This document shows, piece after piece, positions 17,619 to 26,334 of a stretch of DNA of 30,661 nucleotides. The notes beneath the pieces are model-generated. The model saw only the letters and a list, made by a program, of their open reading frames with translations, was not told where the DNA came from and searched no databases. Within the stretch, counting starts at the first letter, position 1. The number at the start of each line of letters is the position of its first letter. The DNA lies in contig PDIP01000119.1 in assembly GCA_002811645.1 (NCBI GenBank), positions 1 to 30,661 on the forward strand, in the 5' to 3' direction. Position numbers and translations under genes: made by a program. This DNA is from Corallochytrium limacisporum (lineage: Eukaryota > Opisthokonta).

Positions 17619-18302
17619 GCTCAATTTCTTTACGGTTCTATTTTCCGACCTTTTGTTCACATAGTTCTTCCAATTAAAGAAACCTGACTTCCGGCCTTTA
17701 ATGATCAATGATCTCTCAACAGAGCAGGATGGATTCCTGAAATAACTTGCGACTGGGATAAACCCACCGCCCTGACCCAAACTTCAGAGACCCGCGTGGA
17801 TACGGTCTGGGACGCCCGGCAGAGGAAAATATTTCCTCGGCTCCGGGAGGGGTCCCCCCCTCTCTGCCTTCCCTCCCCACTCACCATTCCGACTCCCCCT
17901 CTTCCTTTTTTTGGCGCGAGTAATTCAGCAACCAACCATCGCTGTCTGCGCACCAAGTGCAGAGTAACGAAGACACGAACAGAGCCAAGCTGGTAGCCAC
18001 TGGCTGACAAGGGGAGGGCAGAGAAGAGATCTAGTGGAACCTGCGACGCACCGTTTTCAGGAGACTCAGTCGGCTTTATGTTGTTGGTAATGGTGTGCGG
18101 TACGATGGAACTGGATGCGCGTGAAGGTTTCTGAGAGTGTTAGTATGATCGAGCCAATGACATGTTCACTGTAATAGACACGGCTCCCCGGAATTAAAAG
18201 CTAAGCGCGACTGCCGCAGTTTGACTTAGAAAGGACGCATAGATTCGCACAATGGAGTGTACATAGCCGCATTTAGTGTTTTTGAGTTGTGCATAAGAAA
18301 GA
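17619..18302. other. Divergent spacer NOA1 / CCDC61
   Basis: A shared promoter region with C-rich runs (17852-17860) and an E2F-consensus word at 17910-17919. A four-codon uORF (ATG at 18252) precedes CCDC61. No further gene is seen. Confidence 0.6.
17910..17919 (+). promoter_or_regulatory. E2F-consensus site, NOA1/CCDC61 promoter
   Basis: TTTGGCGCGA, preceded by five more T, matches the E2F/DP consensus TTTSSCGC. It lies 384 bp before the CCDC61 start. Binding is inferred. Confidence 0.4.
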
Positions 18303-19922
18303 ATGAACACATCCTTTTCGCAGACCATACAGATAAGCATGGAGGACCCATTCCTTGGTCCTTTTGATGGCCCTTTGGAGGTACGGGGAGAGCACTTTGT
18401 GCTCAGTGTGGTACCTTCGGGCCAATTAGGCGCGCCAGAGGCGGGAATAGAGATCCTTTTAGAGGATGTGAATACAGCTGACCAATGGGCCGCCGAATTC
18501 ACTGCAGGTTACATTGAAGAACTTACGACCAAGACAGGGTCGTTCAAATCCTTTCCGGTCTTTTTACGGATGCTCTACAATGCTTTGGGTCTCTATCACA
18601 CCACGATTTCACACGACGAAGGCGGGGGAGTGACTTTGGATCTTTTGTCGCCGGAGGATCTTGAAATGCTGCGGAGGAGAAGGACTGGTGGTCGCGGGAA
18701 ACCCGTGCACAACAGTTCCGCGGCCTCGGCAACTGCACCTGCCCAGCAACAGCGCCGGTACTTGATCGTTACGTACACAAGCGACTATGACAGAGTCCAC
18801 TACCCTCTACCCCTCAGCTACTACGGGCAGCCCGATCCTGCTGCCTTGCGGCGACAGATTCGGGATCTCCAGGATATGCACGGAACTCAGGGTGTAACAA
18901 ATGATCAGCGCACGCAGACACAGTTGGAGAAACTGAGGGCGGACAATCAACGGCTCCACGCCAGAGTCGAATCCTTGCAAGCAGAGCTCAAGACGGAACT
19001 TGGAGACTCAGCCGCCCATAAGTCGGCCAGTACGGAGCGACTGCGCATGCGTATCCAAAATCTTGAGGTCGAACTGCGCACCGAACGGATGCGGCACAAA
19101 AAGACCCTGAGCGCCGCCAAGGTGGAGCGGGAGAAGCTGATGCGCAAGATTGAAGAACTCCGGGCGAGCGAACGTGATTTGCGCGCAGAACTACGCAGTA
19201 GAACGCGCAGTACGCGTACTGGTGCTCGTGCATCTCCGGGCCCTTACTCACGCTACGCCTCTGGCACCCCACCGCGCAGCAGTGGCTACGGTACTAGTCG
19301 CAGCGTCAATAATAGCTACACGTCAACCGCCCGCTCGGGACAGTCGACGCCACAGAGGTCAGGGCGCAACGCAAGTGCCGGCTATTCCTCGTCGTACGGT
19401 TCGAGCGTCGGTGCCACAATGACAAAGCGTGCAGTGAGTGCATCTCCGGGTCGCCGCCAGTCTTCCGGGTTCAAACGTTTCGACCCCACAGCCTGGGCCG
19501 AGGAAGCGAAAATGAAGCGTGAACTTGCTCGTCAGAGAGTCGCGGAGAGGTCTAGACCACCATCTGCCTCGTCTATGAATCGCAGTTACGGCTCTTCTCG
19601 TGGACCATCACCGGTACCTCGCCGGACTACGTCACTGCCGTCGTCTGCGAGCTATAACAGAACAGGGCGTCCACCGTCCGCTTCGTCAACACCCCCGCGC
19701 GGTAGCACCCGTGGACAGTACCAGAATCGAGCTCTGAACCGCAGCGTCGAAGAAAAGCGGTCGAAAGCGAGACAGGCATCTCCTATACCACCGCGTACAG
19801 AGCCTGCTTCTGCCGGCCTTCAGGGCACTGCTGAGCGCGTGTTCCAGGACGTGACCATGGAAATGTCAGAGATTGACAAACGTCTCGATGCGCTTAGTGC
19901 GTATCTAAAGCGTCAAAGGTGA
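18303..19922 (+). CDS. CCDC61: CCDC61/VFL3 centriole and basal-body protein
   Basis: 539 aa, intronless. The N-terminal head (about 15-150) contains FDGPLEVRGEHFVLSV, IEILLEDVNTADQWAAEF, YIEELTTKTGSFKSFPVF and a segment around DYDRVHYPLPL, characteristic of CCDC61, a paralogue of SAS6/XRCC4-type dimerising heads. A coiled coil follows (about 185-305), then a basic Ser/Arg/Gly-rich tail with a short C-terminal helix. CCDC61 (VFL3 in Chlamydomonas) orients and anchors basal bodies and associated fibres. Human CCDC61 is about 512 aa, so length agrees. The first ATG gives MNTSFSQTIQ. A second ATG at residue 13 (MEDPFLGPF) starts exactly at the conserved head and is also possible. Its presence implies that the organism makes centrioles. 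Confidence 0.92.
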   Translation: MNTSFSQTIQISMEDPFLGPFDGPLEVRGEHFVLSVVPSGQLGAPEAGIEILLEDVNTADQWAAEFTAGYIEELTTKTGSFKSFPVFLRMLYNALGLYHTTISHDEGGGVTLDLLSPEDLEMLRRRRTGGRGKPVHNSSAASATAPAQQQRRYLIVTYTSDYDRVHYPLPLSYYGQPDPAALRRQIRDLQDMHGTQGVTNDQRTQTQLEKLRADNQRLHARVESLQAELKTELGDSAAHKSASTERLRMRIQNLEVELRTERMRHKKTLSAAKVEREKLMRKIEELRASERDLRAELRSRTRSTRTGARASPGPYSRYASGTPPRSSGYGTSRSVNNSYTSTARSGQSTPQRSGRNASAGYSSSYGSSVGATMTKRAVSASPGRRQSSGFKRFDPTAWAEEAKMKRELARQRVAERSRPPSASSMNRSYGSSRGPSPVPRRTTSLPSSASYNRTGRPPSASSTPPRGSTRGQYQNRALNRSVEEKRSKARQASPIPPRTEPASAGLQGTAERVFQDVTMEMSEIDKRLDALSAYLKRQR

Positions 19923-20009
19923 TAGGCACAGAGAAAAAAGCCCAAACACTGCGATACATCGCATTAGAGTTTAAGATTTCTGTTGATCGTGTTACTAATG
20001 TAGTCTTTT

Positions 20010-21866
20010 TCAAATCTTAAAATTCTTTAGCGGGTTGCCACTGCGGCCTCGACCATGGCCGCCGCGGCCTCGAGATCCACCACGACGGTGTTTCTTACCG
20101 CGTGTCAAAAGGCGACGTGGGTCGGGACCGTCATTCCCGAGATCTTTTCCGGTCAAACGGACAACAGCCTCGGGATTCGAGGATTGAACATGGCTCTTCA
20201 AAGACTCCGGCAGTAAATAGCTCGGCATGCTCTTGAGATGTTCTTTAACGCGCTTGGGCTGCAGGGTCTTGTCATGTCGTAGGACTTCGCGATCTCTGGG
20301 GTTCTCTTCGAAGTACTCTTTGAGTTTCGCAGAGTTGAGAATCTCATTCTTAATCTCACGAAGACGTGCCTCCTTGACAGCCGCGCCGGTTATCATGCGC
20401 TGGGCATCGTTGCAACGATAGCGTAAGCGCTCTACCTGACCGATGTCGAACTCGAAGGGGTTGAAGATGTCCTCTGGAGTCGAGTACGAGTCCAGGGTGG
20501 CCATGTACTTCTTAGTCTCCTCGATCATTTTTTCGTCCTCATAGGTGTACAGAGATAGAGCGTTGCCCTTGCGATTGCCACGCGCAGTGCGACCGCTGCG
20601 GTGCACGTACTGCCGCGAGGTCTTGGGCAGATCGAAATTGATCACATTGACCAGAGTCCGGAAATCGATTCCACGGCTGATGGTGAAGTCTTTGCCGACG
20701 GTTTTGCTCTTCTTCCTCTGCTTGCCTTTCTGTTTCTTCTTGGCAGGCTTATTGTCACCACCGTCCTCCTCAGGAGCAGTCCTCTTGTCGCCGGTAGCAG
20801 CATCATCGTCTTGTGTAAGGCCGGCATCGTTGCCTTGCTCGCCCTCGTCAATACGGTCACCAGCCTGATCTTGTTCATCGGTGGCAATGATGTAATCATA
20901 CATGCCACGGTTGAAGCCTTCCACGATATTGAGACGGCTCTGAATGGGCAATTCTCCATTGAGGACACAACTCTTAATTCCGAATTGCTCCAGGAACAGC
21001 TTCAGTCTGTAGCAGCGGTCGAGGTCATTGGTGAAGATCAGCGTACGCCCTTCCACGAGTCCCAGCTTCAGCAGGGCGTACAAGACAAGGTACTTGTCCT
21101 TGGGCTGGCACCGCAACAAGTAGTGACGCAATTGCTTGGCATCTGCAGACGTCCCGATACCATCCGCACCATCCGGCACATCTACAATCTTTGGATTTTG
21201 CATGACCAGGTCGCGGAGTGCATCTACGTCTGTCGTCAGGGTGGCACTCATAAGCACATTCTGCACGCCCGGGGGGATGTGTTTTGCCAGCAAGTTCCGT
21301 ACCGCATCCTCGTGTCCCATACTAAAGAGCAGATCCGCTTCGTCATACACAACTATGGAAAGGCTTCCATGCAGATTGCACAAACTACCAAGCTCAGACA
21401 CCTTCAGCAGTTCTAGTACCCGGCCCGGCGTCCCAACCAGCACATTGGGCTTCTGACTCATAAACAAAGGCCTCAGTGCATTCATAGGCACTTCACCACT
21501 CAGGGTCATGACCTGCACACCCTTAGCATGGCTGGCAATCTGATCAATGGCTGCAGATACCTGGTGAGCGAGCTCACGAGATGGCACGAGTACCATTGCC
21601 ACAATGCTATCATCCGCATCTTCACGTTTTCGTGCTTCAAGTACTTTGCTGACGATGGGAATAGCGTACGCTGCTGTCTTACCGGACCCAGTTCGAGAGC
21701 GGGCTAACACGTCATAGCCATCTGCTACAGCCTTGATCGTCTCTACCTGAACTGCATTGGCCTGCTTCCATCCCAAAGCCTTTGTCGCCTTTAAAATGCG
21801 CACGTCCAGATTCAGATCCTGGAATCTTGCTGGTTGGGGTCCCTGACCGTCGTCTGTTTTACCCAT
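20010..21866 (-). CDS. DBP9: DBP9/DDX56 ATP-dependent RNA helicase
   Basis: 618 aa, intronless. A DEAD-box helicase of the DBP9/DDX56 family, which works in nucleolar 60S ribosomal subunit assembly. Visible motifs: Q-motif region (15-40), Walker A SRTGSGKT (57-64), PSREL (95-99), TPGR (146-149), DEAD (175-178), SAT (207-209), and HRSGRTARG (422-430). The family mark is SRTGSGKTAAYAIP plus a conserved VLNGELPIQSR block and the IIATDEQ segment followed by a long acidic-then-lysine-rich insert (about 331-392) before RGIDF. The C-terminus is Gly/Arg-rich (GGSRGRGGHGRGR) and ends PLKNFKI, typical of this family. Start ATG 21864-21866. The gene converges with CCDC61, 87 bp away. Confidence 0.95.
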   Translation of the reverse strand: MGKTDDGQGPQPARFQDLNLDVRILKATKALGWKQANAVQVETIKAVADGYDVLARSRTGSGKTAAYAIPIVSKVLEARKREDADDSIVAMVLVPSRELAHQVSAAIDQIASHAKGVQVMTLSGEVPMNALRPLFMSQKPNVLVGTPGRVLELLKVSELGSLCNLHGSLSIVVYDEADLLFSMGHEDAVRNLLAKHIPPGVQNVLMSATLTTDVDALRDLVMQNPKIVDVPDGADGIGTSADAKQLRHYLLRCQPKDKYLVLYALLKLGLVEGRTLIFTNDLDRCYRLKLFLEQFGIKSCVLNGELPIQSRLNIVEGFNRGMYDYIIATDEQDQAGDRIDEGEQGNDAGLTQDDDAATGDKRTAPEEDGGDNKPAKKKQKGKQRKKSKTVGKDFTISRGIDFRTLVNVINFDLPKTSRQYVHRSGRTARGNRKGNALSLYTYEDEKMIEETKKYMATLDSYSTPEDIFNPFEFDIGQVERLRYRCNDAQRMITGAAVKEARLREIKNEILNSAKLKEYFEENPRDREVLRHDKTLQPKRVKEHLKSMPSYLLPESLKSHVQSSNPEAVVRLTGKDLGNDGPDPRRLLTRGKKHRRGGSRGRGGHGRGRSGNPLKNFKI

Positions 21867-22157
21867 AACTCACTATACTATGTCGGAGGTATCGGTACGA
21901 TTGTGTACAACTTAGCACTATTCCTCACATATGGCAGACGATACCCGGATCTCGTCTTCACAGTTTGGGACCTCGGGAAACAAATCTTTCTCTAAGCAAT
22001 TCTATCACATTTGCAAAATCAGTCATAACTTTAGAGCGCAAGTCATGAGCCCACTGACATACCTTTGGGAGGCTACTTGGTCGCGTGCGTGCATGCCGCA
22101 GCGGCCCTCAAGACCACCGTTGGTGGGCCCTCGAAGTGCGTGCGGGTCTCGGCCGAA

Positions 22158-22170
22158 ATTTTTGCGCCTT
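22158..22170 (+). promoter_or_regulatory. E2F-like word, copy 2
   Basis: Identical 13-mer to that at 13761-13773, 292 bp upstream of the DBP9 start codon. Confidence 0.35.
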
Positions 22171-22230
22171 GCGGAGGCGGGCGTACCCACCGCGTGGTTT
22201 TTGGGAGGGACACGTCCGAAAACCCCCCTT

Positions 22231-22246
22231 CCCCCCCCCCCCCCCC
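22231..22246 (+). repeat. C16 homopolymer
   Basis: Sixteen consecutive C, flanked by further short C-runs on both sides. The opposite strand could form a G-quadruplex. Confidence 0.85.
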
Positions 22247-22262
22247 TCCCTCACCCTTTGTC

Positions 22263-22272
22263 TTTTCGCGCC
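22263..22272 (+). promoter_or_regulatory. E2F-consensus site upstream of DBP9
   Basis: TTTTCGCGCC contains TTTCGCGC, matching TTTSSCGC. It lies about 400 bp upstream of the DBP9 start. Function is inferred. Confidence 0.35.
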
Positions 22273-23042
22273 AGCCACCGAAGATTTCCACTATGGCTTT
22301 TCCTCCCCCGACTGTGCGCCTCCTACACTTCGGTGGATCGGTCTGTGAATTGTACCGATTAGGCAGGTTCCGCGGGCAGGAACTGCGGCCTGGTACATTC
22401 ACTATGAATATTCGTTGTCGGGGCGGGTCTCTACCGAGAACAGAACCCCTGCTAAATTAATGCAGGAATACAGTCATCGAACCTATTCATTCAATATATT
22501 CAGTATTTAGAACGGGTGAAATAGTCCCGTAGGGACCTTCCCTACACTACTCTTGTCGCACCTCGACGGGGACTGGTTCAGAACCTTCGCCGCAGCCCGA
22601 AATGCGCTCGCGCCGGGCGTCCGCCAACAGCCGCCATCAAATGAAGAATTTCTCCGCGAAATAGTTTGGGCCTCTTGTGCCTTTTGAGGGGTGCTGTAAA
22701 GTCTGCGGGATGGCTACGTTTTAATACGAGGGTACAGGCCAATGCATGCAAAATGCTCACGCAAAAAGTTTCTGTTTCCGAGGCCACATCTCTAACCCTC
22801 TCCCTCTTTGGGCTCCGCCTTACGACACATGCGGTCCACTTGCTCCGAGAGCTACTGCCACTTCTCAGTGATCGGAGCTGGGGCGAGCTCTGAAATTGCA
22901 GAAATGAGCTAGGGGAAGTTAGGGTATTCAGTTATTATCCTGGGCACGCCAGGGAAGGCAAATGCTGGGGTCAATGGCACCTTCTGCTGTATGGCAACCG
23001 GGAGCAAGCGTACACCAACAGTAAGGTTTTCAGCACGATAAA

Positions 23043-23744
23043 TCACAGGAACTGTCCCAAGTCGATGCCTTTCTCAGCTGCCATCTTTCGAACGTGTTTG
23101 TCAAGCACCTCTAAGTGCTCGTCGTGGATGTCCGGGAAGTGTTCCCTGTGAGCTAGCGTAAGCCTGATCACGTACTGGATATTGTGCCCTGATGGACCCA
23201 CTGAGTTGACGATTTGTGCAGCGATGTCCTCGATGGGCGCGTCACCAAGAAATTCCTCGTTATCATGAGTTGCCCGGTAGACATACACTGGGAACGATTC
23301 TTTGGTGCTGTTCAGTGGATGGAAAGTGTGCTGTTCGAGAGTGTATCCGCCCTTCTCCCTGTAGTCCAAGTACTCCCGAATGGTCGTGGCATGATCGGAA
23401 TGGATGCGGTAGGCGATGCCCCAGGCAACTTCTTTATCGTCAGGAAGTAGAGTCACTACCCGACCTGGTGCTCCTGGTACCCCCCGGTGGTCAGTTGATC
23501 CCTGCCAAAAACGGCGTTTTAAACCCTTTAGGTGTCCCAGGTGACTTTCACAATGTGGTGTTGGGAATGCCGGGCGCCAGATTAGTGACCCATCTGTAAT
23601 GGAAAGAAAAATTCAATCACCTAAGTTAGCAATTTTGTTCCAATGAATAAGAATCTACGACTTAGTCTCGAGCCTAAACTTACAACCGAAAATCCAGAAG
23701 TCCTCTTCTGGTTCGCTGCCCAACGAGTTGTCGTGGGGCACCAT
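23043..23744 (-). CDS. ChaC-type gamma-glutamylcyclotransferase (two exons)
   Basis: Exon 1 is 23684-23744 (ATG at 23742-23744, 20 codons plus one base). The 90-nt intron 23594-23683 begins GTAAGT and ends TCCATTACAG. Exon 2 is 23043-23593. The 203-aa product joins the substrate-binding GYGSLIW loop (residues 20-26) across the intron, with the Tyr codon split. Then follow RRFWQGSTDHRGVPGAPGRV and the catalytic glutamate, E100, in YREKGGY. ChaC enzymes degrade glutathione in the cytosol to 5-oxoproline and Cys-Gly, part of the gamma-glutamyl cycle. Length is between ChaC2 (about 180) and ChaC1 (about 220). Reading exon 2 alone from an internal GTG would lose the active-site loop. The junction is secure because conserved residues flank it. 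Confidence 0.93.
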
Positions 23745-23997
23745 TGTGTTCTACCAATGAACAGAACCAGGCTCCCTAAAATTATAGCTTTCGTCTTATT
23801 GAAGTACCTTATTAGTCTTCTATGAAAACGCTGTATTCTGTGAAGTACCAGAACAGAAGGAAAACTGATTCCTGGCGACTTCATACCATCGCCGCCCGGG
23901 CAGGATGGTGTGACCTCATTTGCCATTGCCCGTCCCTTTTTCTTCTTCGGTTTATCTTCGGCAGAGGAATCAAGAGACACTCGCCCCTATTTGTACC

Positions 23998-25048
23998 ATG
24001 GAAGAGTATTTCACCCGGATAGACAATCAAATCGTAGTCATTCCACTGGGTATGAGCACCCTTTACTCTGAGGAGTGCGGGAAGGGAAGTTTAAGCAAAA
24101 GTGAGGGGGGAAGTGGCTCAAGTGTCCCAACAGGCATGAGCGGCGGTGTCTGCGCACGGCTGCCAACAGGAAGGGGTGGGGGGTAAGCTGCCGTGGCTGG
24201 GAGCTTTGGGAGCTGGTGTCTGTAGTAAGGCGAGTGGCAGGTCCAGAACGCGAACACGATTGTACTTAAGGGACACTTGTGATCTGTAGCAGAGTGTAGA
24301 GATTACTCTACAATGTACAGGGCCCACTGTCTTTCTGATCTGTGCATATTTAGTGATGGCAACAGTTGATGTTCCAGCTGCATCCAACACCGAAGAAAGC
24401 AGTTCCCTGGACTGTGCATCGGAGGTTTTGGATGCGGTTCAAGATCCGCCCATCGACACTACAACAGCCCGCAAGTATCTCCTTCAACGGCGGAAACAGC
24501 GACATGAACATAAAAGGCAGTTTCAGGTCCTAATGTTTACGGGGAGCGGGTCAGATGGGCACCGGATGTGAAGGGAGCCGAGGAGGACCAGCATACAAAC
24601 CTTGACAATGACTCCTACCGCGGGGATTTGCCTGATAGTAGAGCTCAGACCCAGGGTGGCCTGCTGGCTGCCTTGCGTGCGCAAAAGGCTCATGAAGTGT
24701 TCCAAAGATACAATCCAAGAGAATTGTCTACCATCTTCAATCAATGCCTTTAGCGTGTCGATGAGGCTCGCTCGTTGGCATCAGCGGGCGCGCAAGCGTC
24801 TTTCAAATCGAAAAGGCTCCATTGCCGTTGATGAGGAGCATCAGCAGTTGCTGCGAGATGACTTCCAACGGTCGCAGAAGGAAGTACCTGTGGCCGTCAG
24901 TGCACGGATCAAGGAACACGCCTACTCCATCCTTTTGGACACGGTTGCCGCGTACAAGTCAGAATTGGGGGCACGTCATCCCTTGTACTTGGATGCCATT
25001 CGCAACGCCAATGATATTGGCAAAAGGATGGGCTCCATACGCCCATAA
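23998..25048 (+). CDS. Unidentified multi-exon gene
   Basis: Family not recognised. Coding-like stretches change frame, so introns are needed. Possible exons: 23998-24049 (ATG in perfect ACCATGG context, starts MEEYFTRIDNQIVVIPL, donor GTATGAG), 24354-24474 (acceptor GCATATTTAG), 24555-24725 (acceptor GGGTCAG; contains SRAQTQGGLLAALRAQK) and 24754-25048, ending RNANDIGKRMGSIRP. Introns would be 304, 80 and 28 nt. The last is too short to trust, and the true junction may be elsewhere. The gene might instead begin at ATG 24356, because the first intron looks promoter-like (G-runs). The C-terminus (SELGARHPLYLDAIRNA) faintly resembles a TPR helix pair. It is convergent with MAD2. Confidence 0.5.
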
Positions 25049-25198
25049 GTTCTGTGATGAATGTGTATCAGAAATTAGAAATTGAACACAATTTTTGCCG
25101 TTCCTGCATCACCCAGCAAAAGACCTGCTGTAAAACTAAATCGTGTATGATAAGTCACCAATCACGAAACCCTATCTCAAAGATTGTCAAGATTGCTA

Positions 25199-25891
25199 CT
25201 ACCTTGCAAAGCTTACACTTGCACCGATACGGTGCACAGTTGTGGTGAATGAGCGCAATTGAGCATCCTCAGACTCCTTAATGAGCCTCGGTCCACTCTC
25301 TTCCCACTTATGTGGTGTCGAGGTGTCGAGGTCAGTGTAGATTAACAAATCGAACGCACACGGCTCATCGAGGAGTGGTAGGAATGTAACACTAGCTGTG
25401 ATCTGTCGGATGAGGGCTTGAATATCTTTCTGAATGTCTTTTTCGGACCGGTCCAGGATGCTAGCAGCCATAGCAGCAGTTTCGCCGCTCAAGGCTCCCG
25501 CGTCCTTCACAGCTGCAGTATCCACCTGAAACGACCAGCGTTCTAGTGGTTCCCCGCTTTGGATGGAAGAGATCACTACAACGAGGCTCTGCACTGTACT
25601 CTTTAGTAACCATTCCTTTAACTGTGTGAGGATGGTGGACATGTACTTTTGCAACTCCGGGTCATTGGCCACCATGAGAGTCAGACCATACTTCTTGGCC
25701 TGTATGAACATGTCGGCGGGGTAAATTCCTCGCTGGTACAGTATGTTGTTGATGGCATAGCCAAAGAATTCGGCCACCATTTCCGTAGATCCTTTGAGCT
25801 TCAATTCACCAGTGTTTGCTTGAGTGGCTGCACCGGCCTTGGCAGCTGCCGCGGTATTCGCAGCCGTTTCCTGCTGCTGGACCACCGGCAT
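25199..25891 (-). CDS. MAD2: MAD2 spindle-assembly checkpoint protein
   Basis: 230 aa, intronless. A HORMA-domain protein of about 200 residues (31-230) preceded by an Ala/Thr/Gln-rich extension of about 30 residues. Diagnostic segments are VAEFFGYAINNILYQRGIYP, EWLLKSTVQSLVVVI, ERWSFQVDT and the safety-belt C-terminus WEESGPRLIKESEDAQLRSF followed by TTTVHRIGASVSF. MAD2 switches between open and closed forms on MAD1 at unattached kinetochores and sequesters CDC20 to block the anaphase-promoting complex. Usual length is about 205 aa. The first ATG is at 25889-25891, and the extension contains no alternative Met before GSTEM (residue 38). Its promoter is shared with the exonuclease gene and holds a strong E2F-type site. 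Confidence 0.95.
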   Translation of the reverse strand: MPVVQQQETAANTAAAAKAGAATQANTGELKLKGSTEMVAEFFGYAINNILYQRGIYPADMFIQAKKYGLTLMVANDPELQKYMSTILTQLKEWLLKSTVQSLVVVISSIQSGEPLERWSFQVDTAAVKDAGALSGETAAMAASILDRSEKDIQKDIQALIRQITASVTFLPLLDEPCAFDLLIYTDLDTSTPHKWEESGPRLIKESEDAQLRSFTTTVHRIGASVSFAR

Positions 25892-26106
25892 ATTGTTAAT
25901 TCCCCAAAACCAATATTTACACTAGAAGTCTTCTGTCGACTTGATCTTCAAATATTCAGATGAAGAAATACAAGCTTGTCAAGTTAAATAACTCACCCAT
26001 TGTTTTTCTGTTAAATTCATACACGAATGTAATCTCATTTGCAGTTCTTGAGTTGAACTGCTAAGAGCGACCAGGCAAAAACACACCTCTCCCGATGGAG
26101 AAATCA

Positions 26107-26118
26107 TTCGCGCCAAAA
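26107..26118 (-). promoter_or_regulatory. E2F-consensus site in MAD2/REXO promoter
   Basis: The minus strand reads TTTTGGCGCGAA, a full E2F/DP consensus site. It is 216 bp from the MAD2 start and 217 bp from the first ATG of the exonuclease, beside a G7 run (26121-26127). MAD2 is a known E2F target in mammals. Function here is inferred. Confidence 0.55.
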
Positions 26119-26334
26119 GTGGGGGGGTCTCACTCCACCCCATTTCGGGAGCACCCCCCTTCCAAGGGAGCAATGGCCGTACAGGTGGTAAAAGAGGCGA
26201 CCGAGGCATTCAGATACCGGCAGACGAGTGATTCAGAGGCTCAGTGTTTCCTGATGCAGAAAACACATGAAGAACTAGGATATCGCTCCACTACCGTAAC
26301 GATATGTGAGTAGCATGCAAGTGATCAGAGTACG

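Larger units (their letters stand above)
21867..23042. other. 1.18-kb spacer between DBP9 start and ChaC end
   Basis: It contains two E2F-like words (22158-22170, 22263-22272) and a C16 run (22231-22246), like other promoter spacers. Open frames at 21931 (+, begins MADDTRISSSQ) and 22578-22910 (-, basic, no ATG, preceded by a good acceptor TTCTGCAATTTCAG) could be exons, but no coherent gene could be assembled. Confidence 0.5.

Noticed and set aside
21931-22362. Plus-strand ORF beginning MADDTRISSSQ, 65 bp from the DBP9 start
   Set aside because: Only the first 40 codons look protein-like. The rest is C-run translation, and no downstream exon was found.
22578-22910. Minus-strand basic open frame preceded by a good acceptor
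   Set aside because: It has no ATG and no identifiable upstream exon. A stop-free run of this length is possible by chance.
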